DNA of 64,000 nt from Firmicutes bacterium HGW-Firmicutes-15 (GCA_002840245.1 PHAA01000002.1:62001-126000), one strand, 5' to 3'. Counted from the stretch's first letter, positions 1-8,785 are shown. The notes: a model not told the origin generated them from the sequence alone. Numbers and translations: made by a program.

Positions 1-120
1 GATAAGTACGTTCATGGCACCAAAGACTGGAATGAATATTGCCAACTGGTGGGATACGACCGACTAAACCGTCTAAGACTGAGTGAGAATAAATACCAAA
101 AATTTGGAGAGGTGAGGTGA
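1..120 (+). CDS. CoA-transferase alpha subunit, C-terminal end (partial)
   Basis: Frame 1 is open from the window edge to the TGA at 118-120 and encodes the last 39 residues of a protein. The tail contains the segment HGTKDWNEYCQLVGYDRL, which fits the C-terminus of glutaconate-CoA-transferase-type alpha subunits. It overlaps the following beta-subunit frame if that gene starts at the GTG at 117, and otherwise ends 5 bases before it, so the two are almost certainly translated together. Identification rests mostly on the neighbour; the 5' part of the gene lies outside the window. Confidence 0.7.
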   Translation, partial: DKYVHGTKDWNEYCQLVGYDRLNRLRLSENKYQKFGEVR

Positions 121-125
121 TACGC

Positions 126-998
126 ATGTCAAACTATACAAAAGATTACAGCATGCCGGAATTGATGGCAGTTACCGTAGCCCGGGAAATAAGAGACGGA
201 GAGCTGGCATTTATTGGTGTGGGAATGCCGTTGATGGCCGCGACGGTAGCCAAATTTACCCATGCTCCCAACTTCAATATGATGGTGGAATATGGAGCGG
301 TGGGACCTGCCCCCCTGCGGCTGCAGATGTGCGTTAATTGCGCAGTCAACAATGAACGTGCTTATTTTGCCGGCAGTCAGCGGGAAGTAATGGGTGCTCA
401 ACAGTCGGGCTTTGTAGATGTTGCCTGCATCAGCGGCGCGCAGATAGACAAATACGGCAATCTTAATTCTACATGTATCGGTGATTACCATCATCCCAAG
501 GTGCGCCTAGCCGGGAGTGGCGGCGCTAATGATCTGGCTTCATCCGCTAGCCGTACGGTTATTATGATGCGCCAAGATGGTCGTAATTTTGTGAATCAAG
601 TTGATTACCTCACCTCTCCTGGACACCTGGGTGGCCCGGGAGAACGAGCCAAGGCAGGCTTGGTTGGCGGAGGCCCGGCAGCGGTGGTCACTACCATGGG
701 CGTCTATAGATTCGATGACGAGACTCGGGAAATGTATTTGGAGAAAATCCATCCTGGCGTAGACTTGGAAAAACTCAAAGCTGCTGTGCAATGGGATTTA
801 GCAATATCCCCTGATTTAGTTCTGACGGAATTGCCCACTGAGGAACAGGTCATGGTGATGCGCACCCTAGATCCTCTGGCAGTTTACCTGGGAACCGGCC
901 GCCAAACTCTATCTGGCGATTTCGAGGCCTTTATGAAGATGTTTGAAGATAGTTATCAGCCGATGGTCCAGTTAATGAGGAGCAAAGGTATGATGTGA
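126..998 (+). CDS. CoA-transferase beta subunit (glutaconate CoA-transferase subunit B family)
   Basis: A 290-residue protein that would pair with the preceding alpha subunit to move CoA between acyl-CoA and free acid. The segment MMVEYGAVGP carries Glu55 (numbered from the ATG), at the place of the catalytic glutamate that forms the covalent CoA thioester in glutaconate CoA-transferase (Glu54 in the Acidaminococcus enzyme, from memory). Glycine-rich segments SGGANDLA and GLVGGGPAAVV follow. The ATG at 126 has GAGGTGA five bases upstream; a GTG at 117, in a GTGA overlap with the alpha stop, is an alternative. Thiolase, dehydrogenase and crotonase genes follow on the same strand, suggesting activation of fatty or ketoacids for beta-oxidation. 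The true substrate cannot be read from sequence. Confidence 0.85.
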   Translation: MSNYTKDYSMPELMAVTVAREIRDGELAFIGVGMPLMAATVAKFTHAPNFNMMVEYGAVGPAPLRLQMCVNCAVNNERAYFAGSQREVMGAQQSGFVDVACISGAQIDKYGNLNSTCIGDYHHPKVRLAGSGGANDLASSASRTVIMMRQDGRNFVNQVDYLTSPGHLGGPGERAKAGLVGGGPAAVVTTMGVYRFDDETREMYLEKIHPGVDLEKLKAAVQWDLAISPDLVLTELPTEEQVMVMRTLDPLAVYLGTGRQTLSGDFEAFMKMFEDSYQPMVQLMRSKGMM

Positions 999-1052
999 TA
1001 CAATACCACATAATAGGAGAATTATCATTGTAATGGGAAAGGTGGAAAAAAT

Positions 1053-2231
1053 GTGCGTGAAGTAGTTATCGTAAGTGGAATGAGAACCCCAATCGGTGAT
1101 TTTATGGGCAGCCTCAAGGATTTTAGCGCAGTTCAGCTAGGGACAATTGCGCTTAAGGCTGCCATTAGCAAGGCTGGAATTGAACCCTCTCAAATTGAAG
1201 AGGTAATAGCAGGTCATGTATATCAGGCAGGCTGTAAAGGGAATCCTGGCCGACAGGTGACTATACATGCCGGTTGCCCGGTAGAAACGGTATCTTCAAC
1301 AGTTAACCAGCAGTGTCCTTCTTCAATGCGGGCAGCTGAGATTATAAGCCAACAGATTATGTTGGGAAAGATTGACATCGGAGCCGCGGTAGGTCATGAG
1401 AGTATGACCAATATTCCCCATCTGTTACTTAAGGCACGCTTTGGCTACAGGATGGGTTCTTCCGAACTGCATGACAGTATGATGTATGATGCTTTTATTG
1501 ATGCCTTTTATAATTATCACGCCGGAGTAACTGCTGAGAATCTCGTTGAGATGTATAATGTCACTCGCCAAGAGCAGGACGAGTTAGGCTTGTTAAGTAA
1601 CCAGCGGGCTTGCCTGGCAATCAAGGAAGGTAAATTCAAAGAAGAGATTGTGCCAGTAGAAATTAAGACCAAAAAGGGAATGGTCCTGTTTGACACTGAC
1701 GAGCATCCTAACCCGAACGCGACCATGGAATCAATGGCCAAGTTGAAGCCTGCTTTCAAAAAGGATGGGACTGTAACGGCAGGCAATGCGTCTGCTATAA
1801 ATGACGGCGCATCGGCCCTTATTTTAATGGCGGCAGAGAAAGCTAAAGAACTTGGATTAAAGCCGCTGGCCCGCATCGTGGCTACAGCCTCAGCCTCTGT
1901 TGATCCTAGTATTATGGGATTCGGAGTAGTTCCAGCCGTACGCCGCGTTTTGAAGTTTGCCAAGATGAGTATAGATGACATTGAGCTCTGGGAACTGAAT
2001 GAAGCTTTCGCAGCGCAAGTTCTGGCCTGCAATCGTGACCTGAAGCTGGATTGGAATAAGTGTAATGTCAATGGCTCAGGAGTTGGCTTGGGTCACCCGG
2101 TGGGCATGACCGGAGCCAGGCTTATTATTACCTTGATGCATGAAATGAGACGCAGGAAAAACCAATTCGGTTGTGCTTCTCTTTGCGCAGGCGGAGGTCC
2201 TGCAATGGCTGTTATAATAGAAGCTCTTTAG
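1053..2231 (+). CDS. acetyl-CoA acetyltransferase (thiolase)
   Basis: A 392-residue thiolase, the usual family length, catalysing the last step of beta-oxidation: cleavage of 3-ketoacyl-CoA to acetyl-CoA (or the reverse condensation). The acyl-accepting cysteine is Cys88 in NQQCPSSMRA, His348 sits in GLGHPVGMTGAR and the second catalytic cysteine is Cys378 in CAGGGPA. The nucleophile loop reads CPSS instead of the common CGSG, so this is not a textbook acetoacetyl-CoA thiolase. Translation starts at a GTG at 1053 with AAAGGTGG seven bases upstream. It lies 54 bases after the CoA-transferase and 66 before the dehydrogenase, in one operon. Confidence 0.93.
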   Translation: MREVVIVSGMRTPIGDFMGSLKDFSAVQLGTIALKAAISKAGIEPSQIEEVIAGHVYQAGCKGNPGRQVTIHAGCPVETVSSTVNQQCPSSMRAAEIISQQIMLGKIDIGAAVGHESMTNIPHLLLKARFGYRMGSSELHDSMMYDAFIDAFYNYHAGVTAENLVEMYNVTRQEQDELGLLSNQRACLAIKEGKFKEEIVPVEIKTKKGMVLFDTDEHPNPNATMESMAKLKPAFKKDGTVTAGNASAINDGASALILMAAEKAKELGLKPLARIVATASASVDPSIMGFGVVPAVRRVLKFAKMSIDDIELWELNEAFAAQVLACNRDLKLDWNKCNVNGSGVGLGHPVGMTGARLIITLMHEMRRRKNQFGCASLCAGGGPAMAVIIEAL

Positions 2232-2297
2232 AATGAAATCTTTAAGGATAAGCAACGACCGCCAATTTTTATTTTGATGGGAAAGAGGGGGATACTT

Positions 2298-3155
2298 ATG
2301 AGCATTAAGAAACTGGGTGTATTAGGCGCTGGAACTATGGGTAATGGCATTGCCCAGGTGGCTGCACAATCTGGTTTACAGGTAGTGCTGGTTGATATTG
2401 AGCAAGCTTTTATCGATAAAGCCCTTAAAAATATCATTAAAAACTGGGAAAAAGATTTTAATAAAGGGAAAATTACTGAACAAGACAAAGGAAACTTTGT
2501 TAACAATATATCAGTAAGCACCAACAACAATGATTTTAAGGATTGCGATCTTGTGATTGAAGTCATAGTTGAAAACATCGACATTAAAAAACGGGTTTTT
2601 AAGGAATTAAACGAAATATGTGCATCCCATACTATTTTGGCTTCGAATACTTCAGGGTTTAGTATAACTGAAATCGCAGCAGCCAGCGGACGACCAGATA
2701 AAGTGGTAGGAATGCACTTTTTCAATCCGGTACCGGTGATGAAACTAGTGGAAGTGATCCCAGGAGCTGAAACCAGTAAATCTACGGTGGACATTGCTAT
2801 AGAAACCTGTAAAATTATTAAGAAGAAAGCCATAGAAGCTAAAGAGGCCCCTGGATTTATCGTGAATCGCCTGCTAGTCCCCTATTTAAACGATGCTGCC
2901 CATGCTTACCAGGAAGGGGTAGCTTCAGTTGAGGACATTGATGAAGCTATGAAACTGGGTGCTAATATGCCAATAGGACCTTTGGCGTTGTGTGACATGG
3001 TAGGTATAGATGTGCTTCTGATGGTAGCCGAGTATTTCTACAAGGAATTTGGAGATCCAAAATTCCGTCCCTCTCTAGCCCTTAAACAAAAGGTTCGGGC
3101 AGGACATCTGGGAGTTAAGACCGGTAAGGGATTTTACGATTACTCCAAACGCTAA
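2298..3155 (+). CDS. 3-hydroxybutyryl-CoA dehydrogenase
   Basis: A 285-residue NAD(P)-dependent dehydrogenase interconverting 3-hydroxybutyryl-CoA and acetoacetyl-CoA. The N-terminal Rossmann motif GAGTMG is at residues 10-15. The segment VGMHFFNPVPVMKLVEV carries the catalytic histidine of the family, and the C-terminal helical domain ends with HLGVKTGKGFYDYSKR, typical of Hbd. The ATG at 2298 was chosen because AGAGGGGG lies just upstream; in-frame TTG and ATG codons at 2274 and 2277 would place coding sequence over that ribosome binding site. It lies between thiolase and crotonase genes, as expected for syntrophic butyrate oxidation. Confidence 0.94.
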   Translation: MSIKKLGVLGAGTMGNGIAQVAAQSGLQVVLVDIEQAFIDKALKNIIKNWEKDFNKGKITEQDKGNFVNNISVSTNNNDFKDCDLVIEVIVENIDIKKRVFKELNEICASHTILASNTSGFSITEIAAASGRPDKVVGMHFFNPVPVMKLVEVIPGAETSKSTVDIAIETCKIIKKKAIEAKEAPGFIVNRLLVPYLNDAAHAYQEGVASVEDIDEAMKLGANMPIGPLALCDMVGIDVLLMVAEYFYKEFGDPKFRPSLALKQKVRAGHLGVKTGKGFYDYSKR

Positions 3156-3193
3156 GAAGTTATACAGGGAGCTCTAAGGTAGAGAGGGGGTGG

Positions 3194-3979
3194 ATGAGTT
3201 TGGATTATAAGACGATTAGCATAACCAAGGAGGGTGCCGTTGGCATATTAACTTTGAATCGCCCTGAGATATTGAATGCCATTAATGATGAATTAATCAG
3301 TGAGTTGAGTATAGCCATTGATAGGATTGCTCAAGATGAGCAAATCCGCGTAATGATCCTCACAGGGGGCAATAAGGTATTTGCAGCTGGGGGTGATATC
3401 AAGGCTATGTTGGAATTTGGGCCCTTACAGGCCAAGAAATTTGTAACTCCAATTCATAAGGTATTTAACCAGATTACTGAAATGCCCAAACCGACTATTG
3501 CTGCTATCTGCGGGTTTGCCTTGGGTGGAGGGGTAGAAATGGCTCTAACCTGTGATTTTCGTATCGCTGCTGACAATGCTAAATTTGGCTTTCCAGAAAT
3601 CAATCTGGGGATATTTCCAGCAGCGGGAGGAAGCCAGAGGTTACCACGCTTGATAGGCATGGCTAAAGCCAAGGAGTTAATGTTCACAGGCGATACAATA
3701 GATGCAGGAGCAGCGCTGGCAATAGGTTTAGTTAATCAGGTAGTTCCTCGGGAAGAGCTTATGGAACGGGCGATGAAGCTGGCTGAAAAACTGAGCAGCA
3801 AACCTCCAATTACTATTAAGAACCTTAAAGAGTCCATGCATAACGTATTTAATACGGATATTAATATGGGACTAAATATGGAAATAGAAAAATTCTGCAG
3901 CTTATTTGCATCCGAAGATCAGAAGGAAGGTATGGGCGCTTTCATAGAAAAGAGAAAGCCTGATTTTAAGGGGCGATAG
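3194..3979 (+). CDS. enoyl-CoA hydratase (crotonase)
   Basis: A 261-residue crotonase hydrating crotonyl-CoA to 3-hydroxybutyryl-CoA. The two catalytic glutamates of the family are present, Glu115 in GGGVEMALTCDFR and Glu135 in FPEINLGIFPAAGG. The oxyanion-hole region AAGGDIKAM is also present. AGAGGGGG stands just before the ATG. It is the last gene of the operon and is followed by a terminator-like hairpin. Together with the thiolase and dehydrogenase it supplies the three steps after acyl-CoA dehydrogenase; no acyl-CoA dehydrogenase gene is in this window. Confidence 0.94.
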   Translation: MSLDYKTISITKEGAVGILTLNRPEILNAINDELISELSIAIDRIAQDEQIRVMILTGGNKVFAAGGDIKAMLEFGPLQAKKFVTPIHKVFNQITEMPKPTIAAICGFALGGGVEMALTCDFRIAADNAKFGFPEINLGIFPAAGGSQRLPRLIGMAKAKELMFTGDTIDAGAALAIGLVNQVVPREELMERAMKLAEKLSSKPPITIKNLKESMHNVFNTDINMGLNMEIEKFCSLFASEDQKEGMGAFIEKRKPDFKGR

Positions 3980-4043
3980 GAAAGTCACTTTTTCCATATA
4001 TTATTTGGTATTAATGAATAGTGATTAATATAAATCTAATCTT

Positions 4044-4070
4044 GAAGCAGGTTCGCAATGAACCTGCTTC
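4044..4070 (+). terminator. hairpin at the end of the beta-oxidation operon
   Basis: A perfect 11-bp inverted repeat (GAAGCAGGTTC, loop GCAAT, GAACCTGCTTC) starts 65 bases after the crotonase stop. Only a short, interrupted T-rich stretch follows, so termination may be weak. Confidence 0.65.
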
Positions 4071-4115
4071 TTGTCTAAATACCCACTAAAAGTATAATAT
4101 GATACATGGAGGCAT

Positions 4116-4154
4116 TTATCGAAGTTACAGACCTACAATTTACTGCTTCGATAA
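4116..4154. promoter_or_regulatory. 9-bp inverted repeat just upstream of recN
   Basis: TTATCGAAG at 4116-4124 is repeated inverted as CTTCGATAA at 4146-4154, ending 9 bases before the recN start. It could be an operator or a leader hairpin. It does not match the Firmicute LexA box, so SOS control is not shown. Confidence 0.35.
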
Positions 4155-4163
4155 GGATATTAT

Positions 4164-5861
4164 ATGTTACAGGAGATTTATATCAGCAATTTTGTTTTGA
4201 TTGATGAACTGCGCATGGAATTTTCAACCGGGCTGAATGTGGTGAGCGGCGAAACCGGGGCTGGCAAGTCTATTATTATTGATGCGCTGGGTTTGCTTTT
4301 GGGAGAAAGAATAAAAAATGATTATATACGTGACCAGAGCCGCAAGGCAGTAGCCGAGGCGGTTTTTGAGGTGCGCAACAATACTGATGCTCGCGTTTTC
4401 TTGTTGGAACAGGGACTGGTGGATGATGATGAAGAAATAGAAAATATCGTTTTAAGCCGTGAAATACATCCTAGCGGCAAAACGGCAGCGCGAATCAATG
4501 GACGCAATGTTAGCGTGTCTACCTTAAAAATGTTGAGTACATATCTGGTTGACATGCACTTGCAAAATGATCGACAGAATATACTGAGACCAGTAAACTA
4601 TCTGGGATATGTAGACGGTTTTGCTGAGGATATAGATGATTTATTGCAGAACATAGCTCGCCTTTATTCCCTTATAAGCACCAGGAGGAAGCAGTTGGAA
4701 GAATTGGGATTAAACCAACAGAACCGGGTGCAAAGGCTGGACTTTTTAACTTACCAGATTAAGGAGATAGAGGAGAGCGAGCTGCGCGAATGCGAAGAAG
4801 AGGAACTCAAGGAACTCCGAGACAGGATTAAGAATGCGGGGAAGTTGATGGAAGGCAGCAGCAGGATTTTTGAATTGCTGTACAGCTCGGAAAAGGTAAG
4901 CAGTGCTTATGATCAGGTTTCTTTTGCCTTAGATGTGACCCAGGATCTCAAGAGTGACAGCTTTTTTGCGGATATGGTAGAGCCATTGGAGAATATATAC
5001 TATTCTCTGCAGGATTTATCTGGCCGTATCTCAGCATTTAAGGACAGACTGGAATTTGAACCGGGGCACTTGGAGGGCATTGAGGATCGGCTCTATAGAA
5101 TAAGTAAGTTGAAAAACAAGTATGGAGAAAATATAAAAGACATCCTGGCTTATCTGGAAAATGCCCGCGCGGATAGGGAAGCTCTTGATCAGAGTGATGA
5201 ATTGCAGGCTGAAATAGAACAGGAAATAATGAATTTGGATGCTCAGTATATGCAGTTAGCCGCTGAAATAAGTCGCAAGCGTAAAAAGGCTGCCTTGCTC
5301 CTGGAAGAGAAAGTACATAATGAGCTGCAAGGCTTAAATATGCCTGATATAAAGTTCCAGGTGGCTGTAATCGAGAAAAGTAACCAGGGTTCAAATGGCA
5401 TGGATGACATAGATTTTCTCTTTTCTCCCAATCCCGGTGAAGAAATGAGACCGGTAACCCGTATTGCCTCGGGGGGAGAAATTTCTCGCTTCATACTCGC
5501 TTTAAAAAAGGCTTTGGCAGATGTCTATAATATTCCGACCCTAGTCTTTGACGAGATAGATGTAGGTCTGGGAGGTTCAGCCTTGAATGCAGTAGCTAGA
5601 AAACTTGCCGAACTGTCCCGCGCCCATCAGCTCATTCTGGTGACTCATTCTCCCCAGGTGGCCAGTTATGCGGAACAAAATTTTATCATTGACAAATATG
5701 TGGAGGATGATAGAACCTTTACCCGAGTCAAAAGCTTGGATGCCCAGGAGAAGGTCAGAGAAATAGCCCGGATGCTTGATGGGGAAAAATACTCGGATCT
5801 GACGTTGGAGCATGCCCGTGAGATGATAGCTATGGCAAACCCATACTCCTCAAAAAATTAA
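4164..5861 (+). CDS. recN: DNA repair protein RecN
   Basis: A 565-residue SMC-like ATPase that gathers at double-strand breaks during recombinational repair, full length for the family. The Walker A motif GETGAGKS is at residues 29-36. A long central region rich in Glu, Lys and Leu forms the coiled coil. The C-terminal lobe has the ABC signature region TRIASGGEISRF and a Walker B segment LVFDEIDVGLGG. In Bacillus recN is followed by spoIVB and spo0A. Here the same order holds but a 3.4-kb block of unrelated genes lies between recN and spoIVB. Its last 4 bases overlap the convergent ferredoxin gene. Confidence 0.97.
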   Translation: MLQEIYISNFVLIDELRMEFSTGLNVVSGETGAGKSIIIDALGLLLGERIKNDYIRDQSRKAVAEAVFEVRNNTDARVFLLEQGLVDDDEEIENIVLSREIHPSGKTAARINGRNVSVSTLKMLSTYLVDMHLQNDRQNILRPVNYLGYVDGFAEDIDDLLQNIARLYSLISTRRKQLEELGLNQQNRVQRLDFLTYQIKEIEESELRECEEEELKELRDRIKNAGKLMEGSSRIFELLYSSEKVSSAYDQVSFALDVTQDLKSDSFFADMVEPLENIYYSLQDLSGRISAFKDRLEFEPGHLEGIEDRLYRISKLKNKYGENIKDILAYLENARADREALDQSDELQAEIEQEIMNLDAQYMQLAAEISRKRKKAALLLEEKVHNELQGLNMPDIKFQVAVIEKSNQGSNGMDDIDFLFSPNPGEEMRPVTRIASGGEISRFILALKKALADVYNIPTLVFDEIDVGLGGSALNAVARKLAELSRAHQLILVTHSPQVASYAEQNFIIDKYVEDDRTFTRVKSLDAQEKVREIARMLDGEKYSDLTLEHAREMIAMANPYSSKN

Positions 5862-6100
5862 AAATTTAGGTGGTAAAGGCCTCCGGTTTTATTTCCAGGT
5901 AAATCTCCATAGTAGCGAATGGCCTGTGAAGGACACTGATTTTCGCAGCCATGACAGCCATGAATACAGTTTTCAGGCTGGATTACCGCAGGACCTTCAT
6001 CCTCATTCCATTCATATACGCCATGGGAACAGAAATCATAACACACTCCACAGCTATTACAAAGTTCGGAATTAACGATCGGGTACCATCCCAGACTCAT
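5858..6100 (-). CDS. 4Fe-4S ferredoxin-like protein
   Basis: An 80-residue small iron-sulfur protein. The N-terminal motif CNSCGVCYDFC has regular CxxCxxCxxxC spacing for one [4Fe-4S] cluster. The second set, CIHGCHGCENQCP, has an extra residue before its first pair, an unusual second cluster. It is the last gene of a leftward group with a thioredoxin-like protein, an ArsR regulator and a permease, so it may deliver electrons to that system. No partner enzyme can be named. The ATG at 6100 is 24 bases from the preceding thioredoxin stop. Confidence 0.85.
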   Translation of the reverse strand: MSLGWYPIVNSELCNSCGVCYDFCSHGVYEWNEDEGPAVIQPENCIHGCHGCENQCPSQAIRYYGDLPGNKTGGLYHLNF

Positions 6101-6124
6101 ACTTCGCTCCTCCTTACTGGCCTA

Positions 6125-6367
6125 TTATTTTTCTATATCCTTCAAATAGCTATGTAGCTCATCTTTGCGAGGCAGTCTGCCTGCAATTTTAACTTGCCCG
6201 TCAACAACTAGAGCAGGGGTTGCCATGATTTTGTAACTCATAATTTTCTTAATGTCTTCAACTTTGGATACATCTGCAGCGAGATTCAGTTCTGCCAGTG
6301 CGTTATACACATCCTTTTCTAACTGCTTGCATTTGGCACATCCTGTCCCTAGTACTTCAATCTTCAT
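6125..6367 (-). CDS. small thioredoxin-like protein (redox-active disulfide, CxxC)
   Basis: An 80-residue protein beginning MKIEVLGTGCAKCKQLEKDV, with the redox motif CAKC at Cys10/Cys13 and the thioredoxin-fold cis-proline in MATPALVVDG. This matches the small archaeal/bacterial thioredoxin-like family (MTH895/TM0996 type). The start at 6367 is preceded on its strand by GGGAGG; the frame is open further upstream but without better support. Such proteins often sit next to ArsR regulators and UPF0718 permeases, as here, and are thought to serve metalloid or thiol redox chemistry. Its substrate is unknown. Confidence 0.9.
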   Translation of the reverse strand: MKIEVLGTGCAKCKQLEKDVYNALAELNLAADVSKVEDIKKIMSYKIMATPALVVDGQVKIAGRLPRKDELHSYLKDIEK

Positions 6368-6455
6368 GGATAATACCTCCCAATAAATATTTAATCGTAA
6401 GCATGTTATATGCCGTCCCCAAAACACGTACCACGGATAACAACACCAAGAGTGT

Positions 6456-6812
6456 TTACAGCGCCGTTTTACAAAGCTTTTTCATACAGGCTTCCCCATC
6501 AATAGTAGGCATGCGGGAATACTCCTCTGCTAGTTCAGGTGTATCTTCGAGCGGTTTAACAATGTATGCCATGAACTCGCTCATTGTATTATCTAACAAC
6601 ACTGTATTTAAGCTGCAAATACTACGTTGTCCGTCCTTACGTTCCTTAACCAGGCCCGCATATTTTAAAACCTTCAGGTGCTGAGATATGCGAGGTTGGC
6701 TAATCTGCATAATTTCTTCGAGATCACAGACACATAAGTCCCTGGCTGCCAACAGCTTAATAATCTTCAAGCGAGTTGGTTCTCCTAATGCCTTAAACAG
6801 GGTTTCAAACAT
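6456..6812 (-). CDS. ArsR/SmtB-family transcriptional regulator
   Basis: A 118-residue winged-helix repressor. Helix-turn-helix residues lie in ISQPRISQHLKVLKYAGLV, followed by the wing KERKDGQRSIC. The segment DLCVCDLEEI carries the Cys-Val-Cys pair that binds As(III)/Sb(III) or soft metals in ArsR helix 3. Further cysteines lie near the C-terminus (GEACMKKLC). It lies between the permease and thioredoxin genes on the same strand, so it most likely represses this operon and is released by a metalloid or thiol ligand. The inducer is not shown by the sequence. Confidence 0.93.
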   Translation of the reverse strand: MFETLFKALGEPTRLKIIKLLAARDLCVCDLEEIMQISQPRISQHLKVLKYAGLVKERKDGQRSICSLNTVLLDNTMSEFMAYIVKPLEDTPELAEEYSRMPTIDGEACMKKLCKTAL

Positions 6813-6892
6813 GTTTATTAGCTCCTTCTCAATTAATTTAATCCATTATAATATGATTATTTGCAAATTGACTAATATTCATTTTATAGAAT

Positions 6893-7867
6893 TTACCCTG
6901 GGAGTAAGGCGTTAAACAGATAACCCACTATAATAATGGAGGTGGCAACGATACCAATAAAAACCGCAATCAACCTGGGCTTCAGTACGTTGCGAAGAAT
7001 AATCATTTCTGGCAGAGACAGGGCGGTTACAGACATCATAAAAGCCAGTACGGTACCCATGGCCATACCTTTTTCCTGCAGGGCTGCCACCAGGGGAATA
7101 ACTCCGGCAGCATTAGAGTACAGGGGAACTCCCATCAGTACTGCAATTGGAACCGCAAAGAAATTATCTTTTCCAGCGTAGGCGGCCAGGAAATCTGTCG
7201 GGACGTAGCCATGAATACCTGCTCCCAGGCCGATTCCAACCAGGACATAGGGCCACACTTTTTTAAGAATATCCATAACATAATCACGGGCATACAGGAG
7301 GCGATCCTTCCAGGTCTGTTCCGCAACCACCATTTCAATGCCGTCACCGACTTTGGCTATTTCATAAACATAGCCTTCCACATACTTTTCCATATTGAGC
7401 TTGCCTATTACCAGTCCGGAGATAATCGCCACGGTCAAGCCTGTGGCAATGTAGATCAGTGCGATGCTGGGACCAAACATCCCCCAGAGCAAAATCAAAG
7501 CAACCTCATTCACCATGGGCGATGAAATTAAGAAGGAAAACGTAACTCCCAAAGGAATGCCCGCTTCCACAAAGCCGATAAAAACCGGAACCGCTGAACA
7601 GGAACAAAACGGAGTTACGATTCCCAATAGAGCCGCTACAATGTTTCCTGCGTACTGCCTTTTGTAACTTAAAACTTTGCGGGTCTTCTCTGGAGGGAAG
7701 AAGCTGCGAATAATCGCTACCACAAAAATAATAACTGACAACATGATGAAAATCTTCAAGGTATCATAGACGAAAAAGTTAACCGCATCCGCCAAATGGC
7801 TACCTTTTATTAAACTAAACCATTGATAAGTAACCATATCTGCAAACCATTGCAACATAAATATCAT
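6893..7867 (-). CDS. UPF0718 (YraQ/ArsP-like) permease
   Basis: A 324-residue polytopic membrane protein with about eight hydrophobic segments. The signature TPFCSCSAVPVFIGF, with its Cys-Ser-Cys, marks the UPF0718/DUF318 permease family. A member, ArsP, exports organoarsenicals; others are linked to metalloids without proof. A second conserved half-motif, GVPLYSNAAGVIPL, follows the hydrophilic central loop. The ATG at 7867 follows AGGAAAG. It heads the leftward operon with ArsR, thioredoxin and ferredoxin. Export of a metalloid is an inference from the neighbours. Confidence 0.88.
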   Translation of the reverse strand: MIFMLQWFADMVTYQWFSLIKGSHLADAVNFFVYDTLKIFIMLSVIIFVVAIIRSFFPPEKTRKVLSYKRQYAGNIVAALLGIVTPFCSCSAVPVFIGFVEAGIPLGVTFSFLISSPMVNEVALILLWGMFGPSIALIYIATGLTVAIISGLVIGKLNMEKYVEGYVYEIAKVGDGIEMVVAEQTWKDRLLYARDYVMDILKKVWPYVLVGIGLGAGIHGYVPTDFLAAYAGKDNFFAVPIAVLMGVPLYSNAAGVIPLVAALQEKGMAMGTVLAFMMSVTALSLPEMIILRNVLKPRLIAVFIGIVATSIIIVGYLFNALLPG

Positions 7868-7904
7868 CTTCTTTCCTAGAGTGTCTCTATTAATATAGCT
7901 TGAA

Positions 7905-7947
7905 ATAAGTATATGCTTATATTATTATAGCAAAAACATATTGTCAA
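7905..7947 (-). promoter_or_regulatory. promoter with overlapping palindrome upstream of the permease-arsR operon
   Basis: Reading leftward, TTGACA (7947-7942), a 17-base spacer and TAATAT (7924-7919) make a good sigma-A promoter. An imperfect 16-bp palindrome, ATAAGTATATGCTTAT (7905-7920), overlaps the -10 and start region, where an ArsR repressor would block transcription. The regulator assignment is inferred from proximity. Confidence 0.55.
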
Positions 7948-8145
7948 TATGAAAAGGAATGCAACTACTATACGGTATGCTTTTCCACTTAAGACTTGAT
8001 GTTTAATTGGATTGAAACGTCAATAACCGTTCTCCAGGTTCTATGTTGGACATAGCCAATACTGTATTATAGCTAAGAAATGTTGAAAGGCAATTGATAG
8101 TTTAATGCCATTAAGGTTAAATTAAGCTATGGGAGTATGGACATC

Positions 8146-8622
8146 ATGGGAAATTATATTCTTTATGCGCTTATGGCGCTGCTATTAGCTTGGTCATACC
8201 GTAAAGACCGGCAGAAAACTAATCAAGCTTTAATGAAGGCATGGAAGGCTTTTGAAAACATCCTGCCCGAGTTTTTGGGTATCATTATATTGGTTGGATT
8301 AATGCTAGCGGTCTTGGACCCTCAGGTAATTTCTAGATTAATCGGGCAAAATTCGGGATGGACAGGGACGATATTTGCTGCGGTGGTGGGCTCGATTGCT
8401 TTAATGCCTGGTATAGTTGCATTCCCAACAGCGGCTATACTATTAAACAATGGAGCTGGGTACATGCAGATTGCTGCCTTAATATCAACCCTCATGATGG
8501 TCGGGGTTGTAACGATGCCGGTGGAGATTAAATATTTTGGTCGGAAGGTGGCTATTGCCCGCAACCTGCTGGCCTTTTTCTTTTCCTTTTTGGTCGCAGT
8601 TATTATTGCAAAGGGATTATGA
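8146..8622 (+). CDS. half-size permease, first half (UPF0718-related)
   Basis: A 158-residue membrane protein with four to five hydrophobic helices. The motif GSIALMPGIVAFPTAAILL is the counterpart of the half-motif in full-length UPF0718 permeases. ATG 8146 has GGGAG ten bases upstream; the ATG at 8137 leaves only one base between. A second half-size protein is encoded at 8786 and the two probably form a heterodimer equal to one full permease. The last codons run into the terminal inverted repeat of a small repeat element. Confidence 0.75.
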   Translation: MGNYILYALMALLLAWSYRKDRQKTNQALMKAWKAFENILPEFLGIIILVGLMLAVLDPQVISRLIGQNSGWTGTIFAAVVGSIALMPGIVAFPTAAILLNNGAGYMQIAALISTLMMVGVVTMPVEIKYFGRKVAIARNLLAFFFSFLVAVIIAKGL

Positions 8623-8770
8623 AATAATAAGACCAGATTTTGTAGCGCGGAATTTTTTGATAGTGCAAGGCGGAGGAAAGAGCAATACTGGTAGTATTGT
8701 GACTGACGATAACGCAGCAATATCGGAAAATAACCGCTTCAAAAATGGGAACTTATTGTTTCATGATCCC
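8613..8770. mobile_element. MITE-like element, family B, with 19-bp terminal inverted repeats
   Basis: GGGATTATGAAATAATAAG (8613-8631) and, inverted, GGGATCATGAAACAATAAG (8752-8770) match at 17 of 19 positions and bound 158 bp with no credible gene. An internal short palindrome AATACTGGTAGTATT is present. The left end overlaps the last codons and stop of the upstream permease. The ends resemble those of the elements at 46395 and 54698. No clear target duplication was found. Confidence 0.7.
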
Positions 8771-8785
8771 TAGAAAGATGGGAAT

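Noticed and set aside
5038-5394. 118-codon frame on the minus strand within recN
   Set aside because: It is fully inside recN, whose own frame is supported by motifs along its entire length; the frame has low-complexity shadow character.
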